Below the pieces are notes generated by a model that was given only the letters and a program-made list of their open reading frames with translations, ran no database searches and had not been told where the DNA came from. A DNA stretch of 64,000 nt. Origin: Cephalopachus bancanus. Its lineage: Eukaryota > Chordata > Mammalia > Primates > Tarsiidae. The stretch lies in contig JAPVLO010000962.1 of assembly GCA_027257055.1 (NCBI GenBank), forward strand, positions 186,001-250,000, given 5' to 3'. A program made the translations under genes and the position numbers. This document shows, piece after piece, positions 23,871-33,530 of this stretch (positions are counted from its first letter, which is position 1; each line of letters opens with the position of its first letter).

Positions 23871-25030
23871 TTTGTTGAAAGAGATTGAATTGCTGGAGTG
23901 ATGTTCTTACGTAGGGGAGCCAGGAGAGGAACCAGCACGGAAGAGGAGAGCCTGGATTTAGATAAAAGCATGTGTGACTCATTCCTGGTACCACATTCAT
24001 AAGGCAGAGAGTGTGCAGATTCATGCTGAGAGGTTGGTGAATGTGTGATTGGAATATATGCACGTTCTTTTCTGATCGCTTCAATTTTCTCTTTAAGATA
24101 TACAGTAATTAGCTTAGAGTGAGATCGAAGGAAAAAATGTCTCTAGTTAAGAAAAGGTTATAGAATAATGTCTGTAGAAGTAGAGTCTGATTGCATGGAA
24201 GCATAAAGGACCCATGGTCTTGTATTAAAAGAAATCAGTCAACAGGTTGTGTGTTTTTCTCCAGCCACATTCAACTGCGGGAGTTCAGGGATTAATAAAT
24301 TGGATATAACCACCAAGCAAGTTGCACCAGCTCATAGAGGTGCAGGGAAGGCAAGGATGTATGCAAGGGTGTGTTTACAGTGATTGGCCTTAGAATTTAA
24401 GCTAGGAAGAGAAGGGAGAGAAGTGTCAAGACAATGAACGGTAGTTAAAAGTTGATGGATTAAATATTTCACATCACTGAAGCTAGGAGTATTAAATTAG
24501 AGAAAATACTTGTGCCTATATTAATCAGAGTATTCATTCCTGGTGTAAACTTTTATATTGCCCACTTGATTGAATTAGATTATATATGATGGGTTTATCT
24601 TCTTTACTTGATTATCTCAATACTAGGCATGATTTATTACAAATACATTTACAATTTATTTATGAGCTCATACACTTAAACAGGTGGGCAACACAATCCA
24701 AAATTTAACACAGGTTCATGAACCAGATACAAAATAAATTTGTAAATTATATTCTCATATTTTTATAGTTTTTAGTTTCCCATTTTTTATTTGCCAACAT
24801 TTCTAAGGTTTCAATCATGTCACATATCACACATAATATTATACTATTATATATGTGTGTAGCATATAAATCAAAGTTGCCCAGCTCTAAAATTATGGAC
24901 TTATATTGCCCATTATTTATGTGTAATCATAACATGTTTATACTTAGAGATGTAAGTTTGGGTTACATACGCCTAGTACAAGGAGATGAATTCAATTTGC
25001 AAAATAGCTATACATCAAGGTGTAAATATG
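23871..25030. other. Unassigned DNA
   Basis: The first 600 bp are purine-rich and may be further degraded LINE sequence. The rest is AT-rich. No gene was seen. The 137-codon frame from 24817 runs into the MITE and has no coding signature. Confidence 0.4.
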
Positions 25031-25032
25031 TA

Positions 25033-25263
25033 CAGGGGTACCGAAAAATTTATACACATTTTAAGTATGACATTCACTTAAAAGATGGTGTTAATCAAAT
25101 GAAACCTAACATCACCATGCTACAGGTGATGCAGGGCAGTCAAATAAAATGGTGGAAACAGTTGAGGGAACATGATACTATACGTTGCTACTGTAATTTA
25201 ATTCAACTTCAAAAACTAATACTCAGATAACATCTCTTAAAATGTGTATACATTTTTGGGCAC

Positions 25264-25267
<4 letters not shown>
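25033..25267. mobile_element. Mariner/Tc1-type MITE, 235 bp
   Basis: About 31-bp imperfect terminal inverted repeats. The left end reads caggggtaccgaaaaattta and onward (25033-25064), and the right end is ttaaaatgtgtatacatttt to gggcaccctg (25237-25267). They differ at a handful of positions. The 5' flank is TA, the expected target duplication. The 3' flank is TG, continuous with a microsatellite. The interior has no transposase frame, so it is non-autonomous. The family could not be named. Confidence 0.82.
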
Positions 25268-25313
<46 letters not shown>

Positions 25314-25319
25314 GTGTGT
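25266..25319. repeat. (TG)n microsatellite abutting the MITE
   Basis: About 23 uninterrupted TG units, then ttgtgtgta. The tract begins with the last two bases of the MITE terminal repeat, so the repeat end and TA site may have seeded it. Confidence 0.95.
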
Positions 25320-25489
25320 ATTTCTTCTCTGTATCTTGGTTGCCCATGACTCTCACCATTCACTCATTACTCTGGGAGCAGATGGGAGGAATCTGTTGGT
25401 GACATTCACATCAATCAATTTTTTGCTTGTATCTAGTTCTTATAAAGGTCAAAAGAAGAAAAAAACCCAATAGCTTAACTCGGTGTTTT

Positions 25490-25672
25490 CTAATGTTAGA
25501 TGTGTGACAAAATCACTTGGCAAGCTTTTAAAAAATACTGACATCTGGGCTTTGTCATAGGCTACTAAACCAAAATATCTGGGGTGAGAAGAATAAAAAT
25601 TTGTCACTAGACTTCTGCATTTATTTTTTAAAGCTCTTCAGATGAACCTAATGGGCAACAGGAGTTGAAAAA
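25490..25672 (+). mobile_element. MER5A-type hAT DNA transposon
   Basis: The order ggtgttttctaatgttagat, caaaatcacttggcaagctt, ttaaaaaatactgacatctg, ccaaaatatctggggtgaga, ttttttaaagctcttcagat, and gaacctaatgggcaacagga matches MER5A in sense almost end to end. Confidence 0.85.
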
Positions 25673-25674
25673 CA

Positions 25675-26815
25675 ATTGTTTAAAATAAATGTTTATCTAG
25701 TCATGAGCACTGAGCTGTGCTTTCTTTGACAGAGATAATCAGAGGTTGATGAAATCAAATTGTACCTATTACTTCTCTGGCTATATAACTACAGAAAGTG
25801 TCAGTAACATACCTACACAAAAGCTAGCAGAAATACATGCTGCAAATGATCTTTTCAATAAGGCAATGATTTATTACATCCTGTTCTTTGTTAGATGGGA
25901 AAACTGTGACAGACCAAGTGAGTTTCTGCTGGAAAAAAAAAAAAGATCAGTTTTGTGTAATCCACAGTGGACACTCTCAACTTAATTAAAAACTGCTCCC
26001 TGGAGAATACAGCTTCTCTGTTAGTATAGAATGGAATAGTGAATAATTGCATATAACAAAAATTATAATGTCTCCTAAAGAGGTCCATCTTTATATTAAA
26101 TTAAGGTTAACATGATTTTATGAGTGAATAATGGGTTCAGGATACAAATTTTGAAATTTTCACCAGAAATATTTATTACCTGTTATACAGATATGTGTAT
26201 GTTTGTCTTTCAGCAGTTTTTTTTAATTCCAGCTATTTAACATCATCTCTTATGCACTTTTGACTGTTTTATAACCTTAATTTTATAACCTTGATTCTGT
26301 ATTTAGTTGGTCAACTTTTCAATAAATATTTAAAAGAAAAATTCTGTTTATAAATATTAAAAATCCAAGTTTTTGATATTTAATCAACAAACGCAGGATA
26401 AAACAAGAAAATCATTCCTTTTGGGGCAAAAGTATGCCTTTTTTCTTTCCCATTTTGACTAAAGGTGTTTTTTAAAAGCATGCCATTTAATGTTTTTAGT
26501 CAATGCCAGTTTTTGATTAAAAAGAAAACAAACTGTTACATCAAACTTGACAGCGTCAAGTAAAAAACTCTCATTGAAAATGAGGGGATTTAAACCTTGA
26601 GGACAGGAGATAGAAGGAAAATAAATACATCAATAAACTGGACCGCACCAGATTCTTCCATCTTGCACACCTTAAACATGACTGAGCATTTTGTCTGTCT
26701 TTTGCATGATTCAACATCCAAATGACATTTTTTCATTGGTCATAACAGTAAACAAGGAAACGTGGCTGTGTAGTAGACATTTCCATCTAGAATTTTATTC
26801 AATTATGCTTCTTTT
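25675..26815. other. Unassigned AT-rich DNA
   Basis: No gene or named repeat was seen over about 1.1 kb. Confidence 0.45.
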
Positions 26816-26819
26816 TTAC

Positions 26820-27579
26820 AGTTAGGTTTATTGAAGTACTTATTTAGAAACCGTCTAATTCACTCTTTGTAGTATTGCAATTCTCTGAGTTTTGTCAAAT
26901 GTACAAAATCATATAACCACCACTACAACCAAGGTTTAGAATTACCCTAAAAACATTACTGACATCCATGCAAATCAGAGTTACATAATCCTCATAAAGT
27001 TCTCTCTTGTCATTTTGTGGTTACTTCCCTCATACTACTCTCAGGCCCTAGAAACCACAGAAAAGCTCCCATAGTGGGAGGGGATAAGAGGGGGTTGCCC
27101 AGTCTGCTTCTTTTCGTTGCTGAGTTTGTTTCTTTTCACTACTGTCACAATTTGCTTGTCCACTTACTGGCTGATTGACATTAGGTCGTTTCTAAATTTT
27201 GGTGTAATGGATAAAGCTGCTATAAACTTTTGCATACAGGTCTCCGTATACACACATATTTTTATTTATTTTGGAAAATTGCCTAGAAATGGTATTACTG
27301 GCTTGTAGGTAAGTAAATGTTTTAATATTAAGAAACCATCAAAGCATTTTCCAAAGTGTCTGTACCATCTTGCTTTTCCAGGAGCAGTGTATGGAAGTTG
27401 CAATTGTTACACATCCTTATCGGCAATTAGTGTCATCTAGTTGCATGTTTGATTTTTACATTCTAATTAGTGTTTAGTGGCATCTCATTGTGGTTATATT
27501 TACATTGCCCTAATTACTAATCATGTGTTTATTTCCCATGCATGTCTCCTCTTTGGTGAAGTATGTGTTCAAATCTCTT
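26820..27579 (-). mobile_element. L1M LINE, minus strand, part 1 (3' UTR and end of ORF2)
   Basis: Antisense L1 landmarks in order: ggtttattgaagtacttatt, gtcaaatgtacaaaatcata, ataaagctgctataaac, ttggaaaattgcctagaaat, accatcaaagcattttccaa, gtggcatctcattgtggtta, and tcctctttggtgaagtatgt. This is the start of an element that continues to about 30.56 kb. It is heavily mutated with no frame. Confidence 0.88.
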
Positions 27580-27590
27580 CCTGATTTTTA

Positions 27591-27726
27591 TGTTTTTATG
27601 TTTTATTTTTTATTATGAAGATGTGGATACAATTCAGGGTTAGGTATATAAACGTTGATTATGCAAATAACCTTGTTGATGAGGTATGCCCCTCCCTCCA
27701 CTAGCAGTTTCCCTCAACTGCCAATC
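27591..27726 (-). mobile_element. Short lineage L1 3' fragment, minus strand, nested in L1M
   Basis: 136 bp matching the same L1 3' UTR as at 19082 and 63040 (gatgtggatacaattcaggg, ccttgttgatgaggtatgcc). Target-site duplications cctgattttta lie at 27580-27590 and 27727-27737. A severely 5'-truncated insertion into the older L1M. Confidence 0.9.
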
Positions 27727-27737
27727 CCTGATTTTTA

Positions 27738-27866
27738 AAAATTGTGTAATTTGTTTTCTTTCATTGGGTTGTGAGAATTCCTTTAATATAAGTACTTTAT
27801 ATATAGATAGATATGTTAATTCCATCAGATATGATGCCATTTTCTCACAGTCTTTGTCTTATCTTC
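27738..27866 (-). mobile_element. L1M LINE, minus strand, part 2
   Basis: It resumes the L1M after the nested L1: ttgggttgtgagaattcctt, atcagatatgatgccatttt, and ctcacagtctttgtcttatc correspond to the antisense ORF2 path. It is interrupted by a further Alu-related insertion. Confidence 0.85.
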
Positions 27867-27867
27867 T

Positions 27868-28048
27868 CGGTTTCTTTTTTCTTTTCTTTTTTTTAGAGAC
27901 AGGGTCTCATTCTGTGGCCCAGCATGCAGTGCAGTGGTGTATCACAGCTCACTACATCCTTGAACTTCTAGACTCAAGCTATCCTCCTGGCTCACCTTCC
28001 CAAAGTTCTGGGGTTAGAGGTGTGAGACACTATGCCCAGTCTCTTCTC
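27868..28048 (-). mobile_element. Old Alu monomer (FLAM/AluJ-like), minus strand
   Basis: It reads agagacagggtctcattctg, gtgcagtggtgtatcacagc, cttccaaagttctggggtta-like and gagacactatgcccagtc. It has one arm only, so it is a free monomer or a truncated AluJ. It is more diverged than the lineage-specific Alus. Confidence 0.8.
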
Positions 28049-28228
28049 AGTTTCATGCAGTGACTTTAGAAAAAAGATGTCTTATATCTGATGAAGTCAA
28101 TTTACTCTTTTTCATGAATTATGAATTATAGTCTTATTCAGAGTCACAAAACACATTCTCCAATGGTTCTTCCTAGAAGTTTTGTAATTTTAGATTTTAC
28201 ATTGAGGTCTATGATTAAAGTTAGAGTT
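28049..28228 (-). mobile_element. L1M LINE, minus strand, part 3
   Basis: It continues the L1M: gatgaagtcaatttactctt, cttcctagaagttttgtaat, and acattgaggtctatgattaa match the antisense ORF2 sequence between the two Alu insertions. Confidence 0.85.
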
Positions 28229-28378
28229 ATTTATTTATTTATTTATTTATTTAGTTTTAGAGATGAAGTCTTTCCAAGTTGCCCAGGCTGATCTCAAACC
28301 CATGGATTCAGGCACTCTTTTCACCTCAGCCTCCCACAGTGCTGGGATTACACACTTGAGTCATCATGCCTGGCCTTA
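28229..28378 (-). mobile_element. Truncated Alu arm, minus strand, with (ATTT)n tail
   Basis: A tttatttattta tail is followed by gatgaagtctttccaagttg, cccaggctgatctcaaaccc, ctcccacagtgctgggatta and catgcctggcc. Only the left arm is present. Confidence 0.85.
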
Positions 28379-29945
28379 ATTTTTTACATCATGTGGAGTA
28401 TAAATTTAGGCTCACTTTTATTGCGTACAGACATTCAATTTTTCAGCACCATTTCTGTAAACAATCATTTTTTTCTTTACTAAATTATTTGAGCACTTTT
28501 GCCAAAAATCAATTAACCACATATATCTCACTCTACTCCTAGACTCCTATTATATTACATTGATTTGGATACCTGTCTTTTAGGCAAGGATAGAATGTCG
28601 TTATATTATAAACATAGTAAGTCTTGAGATCAGGGAGTATGAGTTATCTACCTTTCTTCTTTTACAACATTGCTTTGGCTATTCTTGGCCTTCTCCTTTT
28701 TATATAAATTTTAAAGTCATCTTGTTGATTTCTACAAAAAACACGTGGTGAAATTTTGACATAGATTTAATAATATTTTCTTCCAATCCATTAACATGGT
28801 ATATAGCTCTATTTACATCTGGTTTGATTTATTTTTTTTCATCATAGTTTTATAGTTCACAGCATAGATATTTTGTGTATGAATTTTTCACATATTTTAC
28901 TAAATTTATCTTTATATAATTGAGTTTAGCAATATAGTAAACAGTACTGTGTCATATTTTTAACTTTTTTGTATTTTAATTTCCACTTTTTTATTGCTAG
29001 TATGTAGAAATAAAATCGATTATTTATACCATGGAAATTAATGAATTTACATTCTTTACACAGTAATTTTAGTAGCTTTTTTTCAACTTTTTTTGGTGAT
29101 TTTCTATGTAGACAATAATGTCCTATGAACAAAGGCATTTTTATTTCTTGTTTTCAACATTGTATAAATTTTTTTTTCTTTCTTACACTGGTTACGATCC
29201 TTAATGTGATATTTACTAAGATTGGTGTGAGAAGACACCCTTGACTTATTTTCAATATCATGAGAAAAAAAATAGTTTTTCACCATTAAGTATTATATTA
29301 GCTACAGGTATTTTTGGGAGGTGTCCTTTATGAGGTTAAAGACGCTTTTCTATATTCTTGATTTTTGCCAAGATTTTCTCATGAATGGTTGTTGGATTTT
29401 GTCAAAAGCCTTTCTTTACGTATTAAGATGGTTTTGTGATTTTGTTCTTTAGAAAATAACATTTCCTAATAATTGATTTTCAAAAGTTAAATTAACCTTG
29501 CATTTCTGGTATGAACTGGCTTGTTTATAATGCATTATACTGGCATGTTACTATCTTTGATTTGCTGTCAATTTATTTCATATTTATATGTCTATATATA
29601 GGAGGAATTTTATTCCATAGTTTCCCCTTTTTTTGGTAAATCTTAGCCTAGTTTTGGTCAGGATAATGCTAACTTTATAAAACGAGACTGGAAGTATTCT
29701 CTATCCCTCCATTTTCTGCAGTAGTTTGGGTAGAATTAGTATTAATCATTTCTTTCTTAAAATGTTGGTAGATTTTCCAGTAATGCTTTCTGGACCTGAC
29801 TATTTAATTTTGGAAAACTTTTAACCACAATAGAATTAATTGAATAGATTTAAAACTTTTCAGTTTATTTATCCTTGAGTGAGTTTTAATAGTTTTTCTG
29901 TTAAGTTTTCAAATTACTGCAATAAAGTTATTATAATTTTTTGTG
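28379..29945 (-). mobile_element. L1M LINE, minus strand, part 4 (ORF2 body)
   Basis: Antisense ORF2 landmarks: ttttcagcaccatttctgta, gcttttatagt-type segments, catcttgttgatttctacaa, ttgctagtatgtagaaataa, ttttcaccattaagtattat, gttgttggattttgtcaaaa, ggtcaggataatgctaactt and cagtaatgctttctggacct. There are many stops. It is non-functional. Confidence 0.88.
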
Positions 29946-29954
29946 GTTGTTCTT

Positions 29955-30226
29955 TCCAAGTTGGAGTCTCACTCCATCACCCAGGCTGGAGTGCAGTGGC
30001 ATGCTCACAGCCACCCCAGCATCAATCTGCTGGGCTCCCGCAATCCTTCTGCCTCAGCCTTCCAAGTAGTCGGAACTACAGGTGCCTGGCTATTTTTTTT
30101 TTTTTTTTAGTAGAGACTAGGTTTCACCAAATTGCCCAGGCTGGTCTCAAACCTGAGGGCTCAGACAATTCACTCACCTCAGCCTCTCAAAGTGCGGGAT
30201 TATAGGCTAAACCACCAAGCCTGGCC
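29955..30226 (-). mobile_element. Alu SINE, class N-like, minus strand, nested in L1M
   Basis: It reads ttggagtctcactccatcac, gcatcaatctgctgggctcc, ccaaattgcccaggctggtc and agcctctcaaagtgcgggat to ctggcc. It keeps the acttg-type block. Part of the right arm is deleted (ggtgcctggctattttt). Substitutions are numerous. Confidence 0.88.
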
Positions 30227-30560
30227 TATAATGTTTTTATCCTTTAGTGTCAGTCTAATCTATATTGACACCCCTTTTAAAATTCAGTCTAATCTATATT
30301 GACACCCCTTTAAAATTCACTGCAGTACACCACTGCACTGCGCACTTATTTGTGTCTTCTCTCTTTTTTCCTTGATCAGTGCAGGCAAAATTTATCAATT
30401 TCATTTATCTTTGGAAATAATCTACTTCGTGTTTTGTTTATTTTATTTTTCCTTTTTATAATCTAATAATTTCTTTTTATTTTTAAAATTCTTAATTCTT
30501 TTCTCAATTATGTTCTTTTGTCTTTTGTTTGTTTTGGATATGATGTCTCTTTGAAAAAAG
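30227..30560 (-). mobile_element. L1M LINE, minus strand, part 5, with a local duplication
   Basis: The element continues after the Alu: gtgtcttctctctttttt, ccttgatcagtgcaggcaaa, ttatcaatttcatttatctt. It includes a tandem duplication at about 30252-30316 and fades at about 30560. Confidence 0.8.
30252..30316. repeat. Tandem duplication, about 37-bp unit
   Basis: The block cagtctaatctatattgaca ccccttt-aaaattc occurs twice in a row (from 30250 and from 30286), differing by one T in the CCCCTTTT run. It is a recent local duplication inside the L1M. Confidence 0.9.
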
Positions 30561-31388
30561 ACTTCTATACCAGAAGACCATAAATTTACAGAGCAAAAAG
30601 GAAAAAAATTATAAATGGATCACTAGGGGTTACAGTGACAGTAGTCACTCATATTTCCCCTGCCTGATTCCCAGACTCATGAATATTGCCAACATGAGAG
30701 CAGCACTATGTTTTAGATACTGATTTCGAGTATATACCACACCCTGGAAGACATTCCTCCAGCTCTGTCTGATATTGCCATCTAACTGACAGTGTAACTG
30801 ATTCTTCCAAAGGCCAATTGGTCACCAATTTTCCAATTGTGTTTTCTAATTCCCTAACAATAAATCAGTCATTAGCCACAGTTCGGGAACTGGTATAGAC
30901 CATATCTTTATCTATTTATCCCTCCAATAAAAGAAACACTGGGAATATGACTCAACGTTCTGCTGACTGGGTGGCTTTGTCTTCATGGCTGTCAGTCAAG
31001 GCCCCACAGAATAGGACTATCATGTTTTCACCAGTCACATATGGATAGCATGCTTTTTTCATACAGTATCTCTGTACTTCACACCTCTGTACTTCAAAGT
31101 TATTACTTTTCAGTCAACTAGTCAGAGACACTCGATTTCAGTAAAGTTATAGTAAGATAATGTAAGTTAGCAGGAGTAAGAACCATGGATTTTAGAATAT
31201 TTCCTCTTATGAATTATTTGTGCCTTCAGGACCTGCTCATACATATAACTTTCATTTGATGATGGCTTGCTGCTGTTCACACACAAATTTATGGCTTGGT
31301 AGGTCAGTCAATACTCAATTTATGACAGGCAGCTCAAGTTGGATGATCATTTTGGGTTCATCCTGTGTCTTCTAAAGCCGTGTAGCAA
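30561..31388. other. Unassigned DNA, possibly retroviral interior or other old repeat
   Basis: About 800 bp with no gene. The moderate GC and lack of unique features suggest old repeat material (an ERVL/MaLR interior was considered), but no motif was firm enough for assignment. Confidence 0.3.
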
Positions 31389-31681
31389 GGCTGGGTGTAG
31401 TGGCTCACGCCTGTAATCCCAGCAATTTGGGACACTAAGGCAAGAGGATTGCCTGAGCCCAGGAGTTTAAGATCAGCCCAGGCAACATAGTAAGACCTCA
31501 TCTCTCTAAAAAAATTAATCAGGCATGGTGACACACACTTGTAGTCCCAGCTACTTAGGAGGCTAAGGTGGAAGGATCACCTGAGCCTAGAAGGTCTAGT
31601 CTGTGGTGAACTGTGACTGTGCCACTGCACTCCATCCTAGGTGATAGAGTAAGACACGACTTAAAAAGAAAAAGAGAAAAA
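31389..31681 (+). mobile_element. AluJ-like SINE, plus strand
   Basis: ggctgggtgtagtggctcac, cctgtaatcccagcaatttg, tagtcccagctacttaggag and gtgccactgcactccatcct mark an older AluJ, distinct from the lineage-specific class. Target-site duplications lie at 31375-31388 (aagccgtgtagcaa) and about 31682-31695 (aagccttgcagcaa), two mismatches. Confidence 0.92.
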
Positions 31682-31695
31682 AAGCCTTGCAGCAA

Positions 31696-32637
31696 CCCAA
31701 CATTTGGACAAATACCTTAAAAACAGAGTAGTTATATACTAAAAGTGGTGTACTTCTTTGTTATATTAATGGTATTTGCTGACTGGATCTGGTGAGCAGA
31801 AAGTAGCAACTACTTTAAACATATTTGAAAGATGCTTGTGTGCCAGGGGTTTTAAAATAAATTCCATACAAATTAAGGAAACTGTTATTAGGAGAAATTT
31901 TCTAAGGATTTGGTGGTTTGAGACAAACTAAAGATATTTCTTCCAAGGTTAAAAATAAGTAGCTGCATCTGGTCCCCACCACTGAAACACAGGTAAAATG
32001 TCAACAGATCTCTGTATTTTGGAGACACATATTCTTAATTTGAGTATTACTTCAACTCATTTTGTGAGTGATGAAAAAAACTGCAAAACTTCTGCAATAG
32101 GCCCAGTGAGTTCATTGAAACGTAGCTCTGAACCAACTCCATTGATCATTGTCTCTATAAACCTACTTAGGTGGACCATCATGAAGTTTTGGTTCTCCAT
32201 GAATTAATGTCAGTTCAAGTTCACCAATCTGTAATTTCTTAAATATATGATTATTTCCTCTTCTCAGATGCATAGTCACATTTCTCAATGTCCACAGTTT
32301 TCTTTGGGGTAGGATAAAAGCTTTACCACACAACTTTTTGGCTGAGTAGAAAGGTCCTTCCTCAATGAAACCCATCTCCCTTCAATAAAGGAATTTGGGA
32401 CTAGAAAATAGTTCAAGTTTGAAAATGTATTGAGGGATCTTGACTCTTTGTTTTGGTGATTCATGCCAACCCTTTATTCACTAGACATAGTTTCTTATGG
32501 AAACCGAATAAGACTTTAATAGGCTGTCCATTTATTTCAGTTCTAGAGACACTATATTAAAGTAGCCAATAACAAAGATTTGTGGATCATCCTATTCAGA
32601 TCAATGTTCTGTCTCTGTGTCTAACACAATAACCATG
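31696..32637. other. Unassigned DNA left of the LTR
   Basis: No gene was seen. The minus frame 32163-32375 has no family I recognise. The sequence immediately left of the LTR shows no recognisable tRNA-complementary primer site, so no proviral interior is evident. Confidence 0.4.
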
Positions 32638-33525
32638 TGTTGGGTTACAGACAGGATGAGAGTGGATTGAGAGAGGTGCAGCGAGGCGCAGCAGAGAGGG
32701 GTGCAGTACCACCAGAGCCGGCAAGCCAGAGGTGCGTGCTGACAACCAAGAGATCCTAGTAAACGCAAAGAATTGCGACACACAAAAAGGTTAAGAAAGA
32801 AAAGTTTATTTAAAAGTAAATTAGAGAGAGAAAGAGAAGGAAGAAAGAAGATTCACCTCCCCAAGGTGGGGGCGGGGGCCAAAGACAGGAAGCATGGCAC
32901 TGTCATAGCTCAAAGAGCACATGGCTACACCAGAGTCTAGCAAGGCAATGGCCATTAGTTGCTTGTGGCTGAGTCCTTTTAACCATTCCCCTCGATGGGG
33001 AAAGATCATTAAGGTGATAGTGTGGTGGTCTGCTCCACAAAGGCGCAGGCAAGCGCAGTTACTGATGTCAGGTGGTAGACAGCAGGCAGATGGGTGGGTT
33101 AGTCACATGATTGCTGCCATGGTGGGGCTTATCCGTGTCACATAGGTCACAAAGGGCTGATTAGGTTAACACTGGGTGGTGGTGGGGGTTCCTGAAAGAG
33201 ACTTATTAGACATTTGCAACTCACAAATTCTTTGACCAAAGATGGGGTGGTTGTATTATTACTTTTATGACTTTGGCCAGCCAAATAGTGACCTTAGATA
33301 TTTGGTCTTGACAAGGAACCTAAAAGTTTCATAGAGATTATTATGCTAAACCATGAATAGTTGGGCTGTCCTGATCTTGCATCTGAAGGAGATTTGCCGA
33401 GGGGCATGGGATGGGCTGCTGTTTGTCCTGCAGTAGAATGTCTGAATGCGTTCTAAGGGTTATGCTGAGGCAAGAAGACTAAACCCTTTCACCATGCTCG
33501 CTTTGTCCTTGGACATTAAATATCA
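32638..33525 (-). mobile_element. Solo retroviral LTR, minus strand, 888 bp
   Basis: On the minus strand it opens TGATATTT and closes CCCAACA (TG...CA). Imperfect 5-bp target duplications are ccatg (32633-32637) and ccata (33526-33530). The minus strand carries AATAAA within taaataaacttttctttc and a downstream GT/T-rich R-U5-like segment, with a TTAAAA-type promoter box upstream. No gag, pol or env is attached, which fits LTR-LTR recombination. It is probably ERV1-like, but the class is not certain. Confidence 0.75.
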
Positions 33526-33530
33526 CCATA

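Noticed and set aside
24817..25230. 137-codon plus-strand frame
   Set aside because: It runs through AT-rich DNA into the interior of a MITE. It has no recognisable motif or coding bias.
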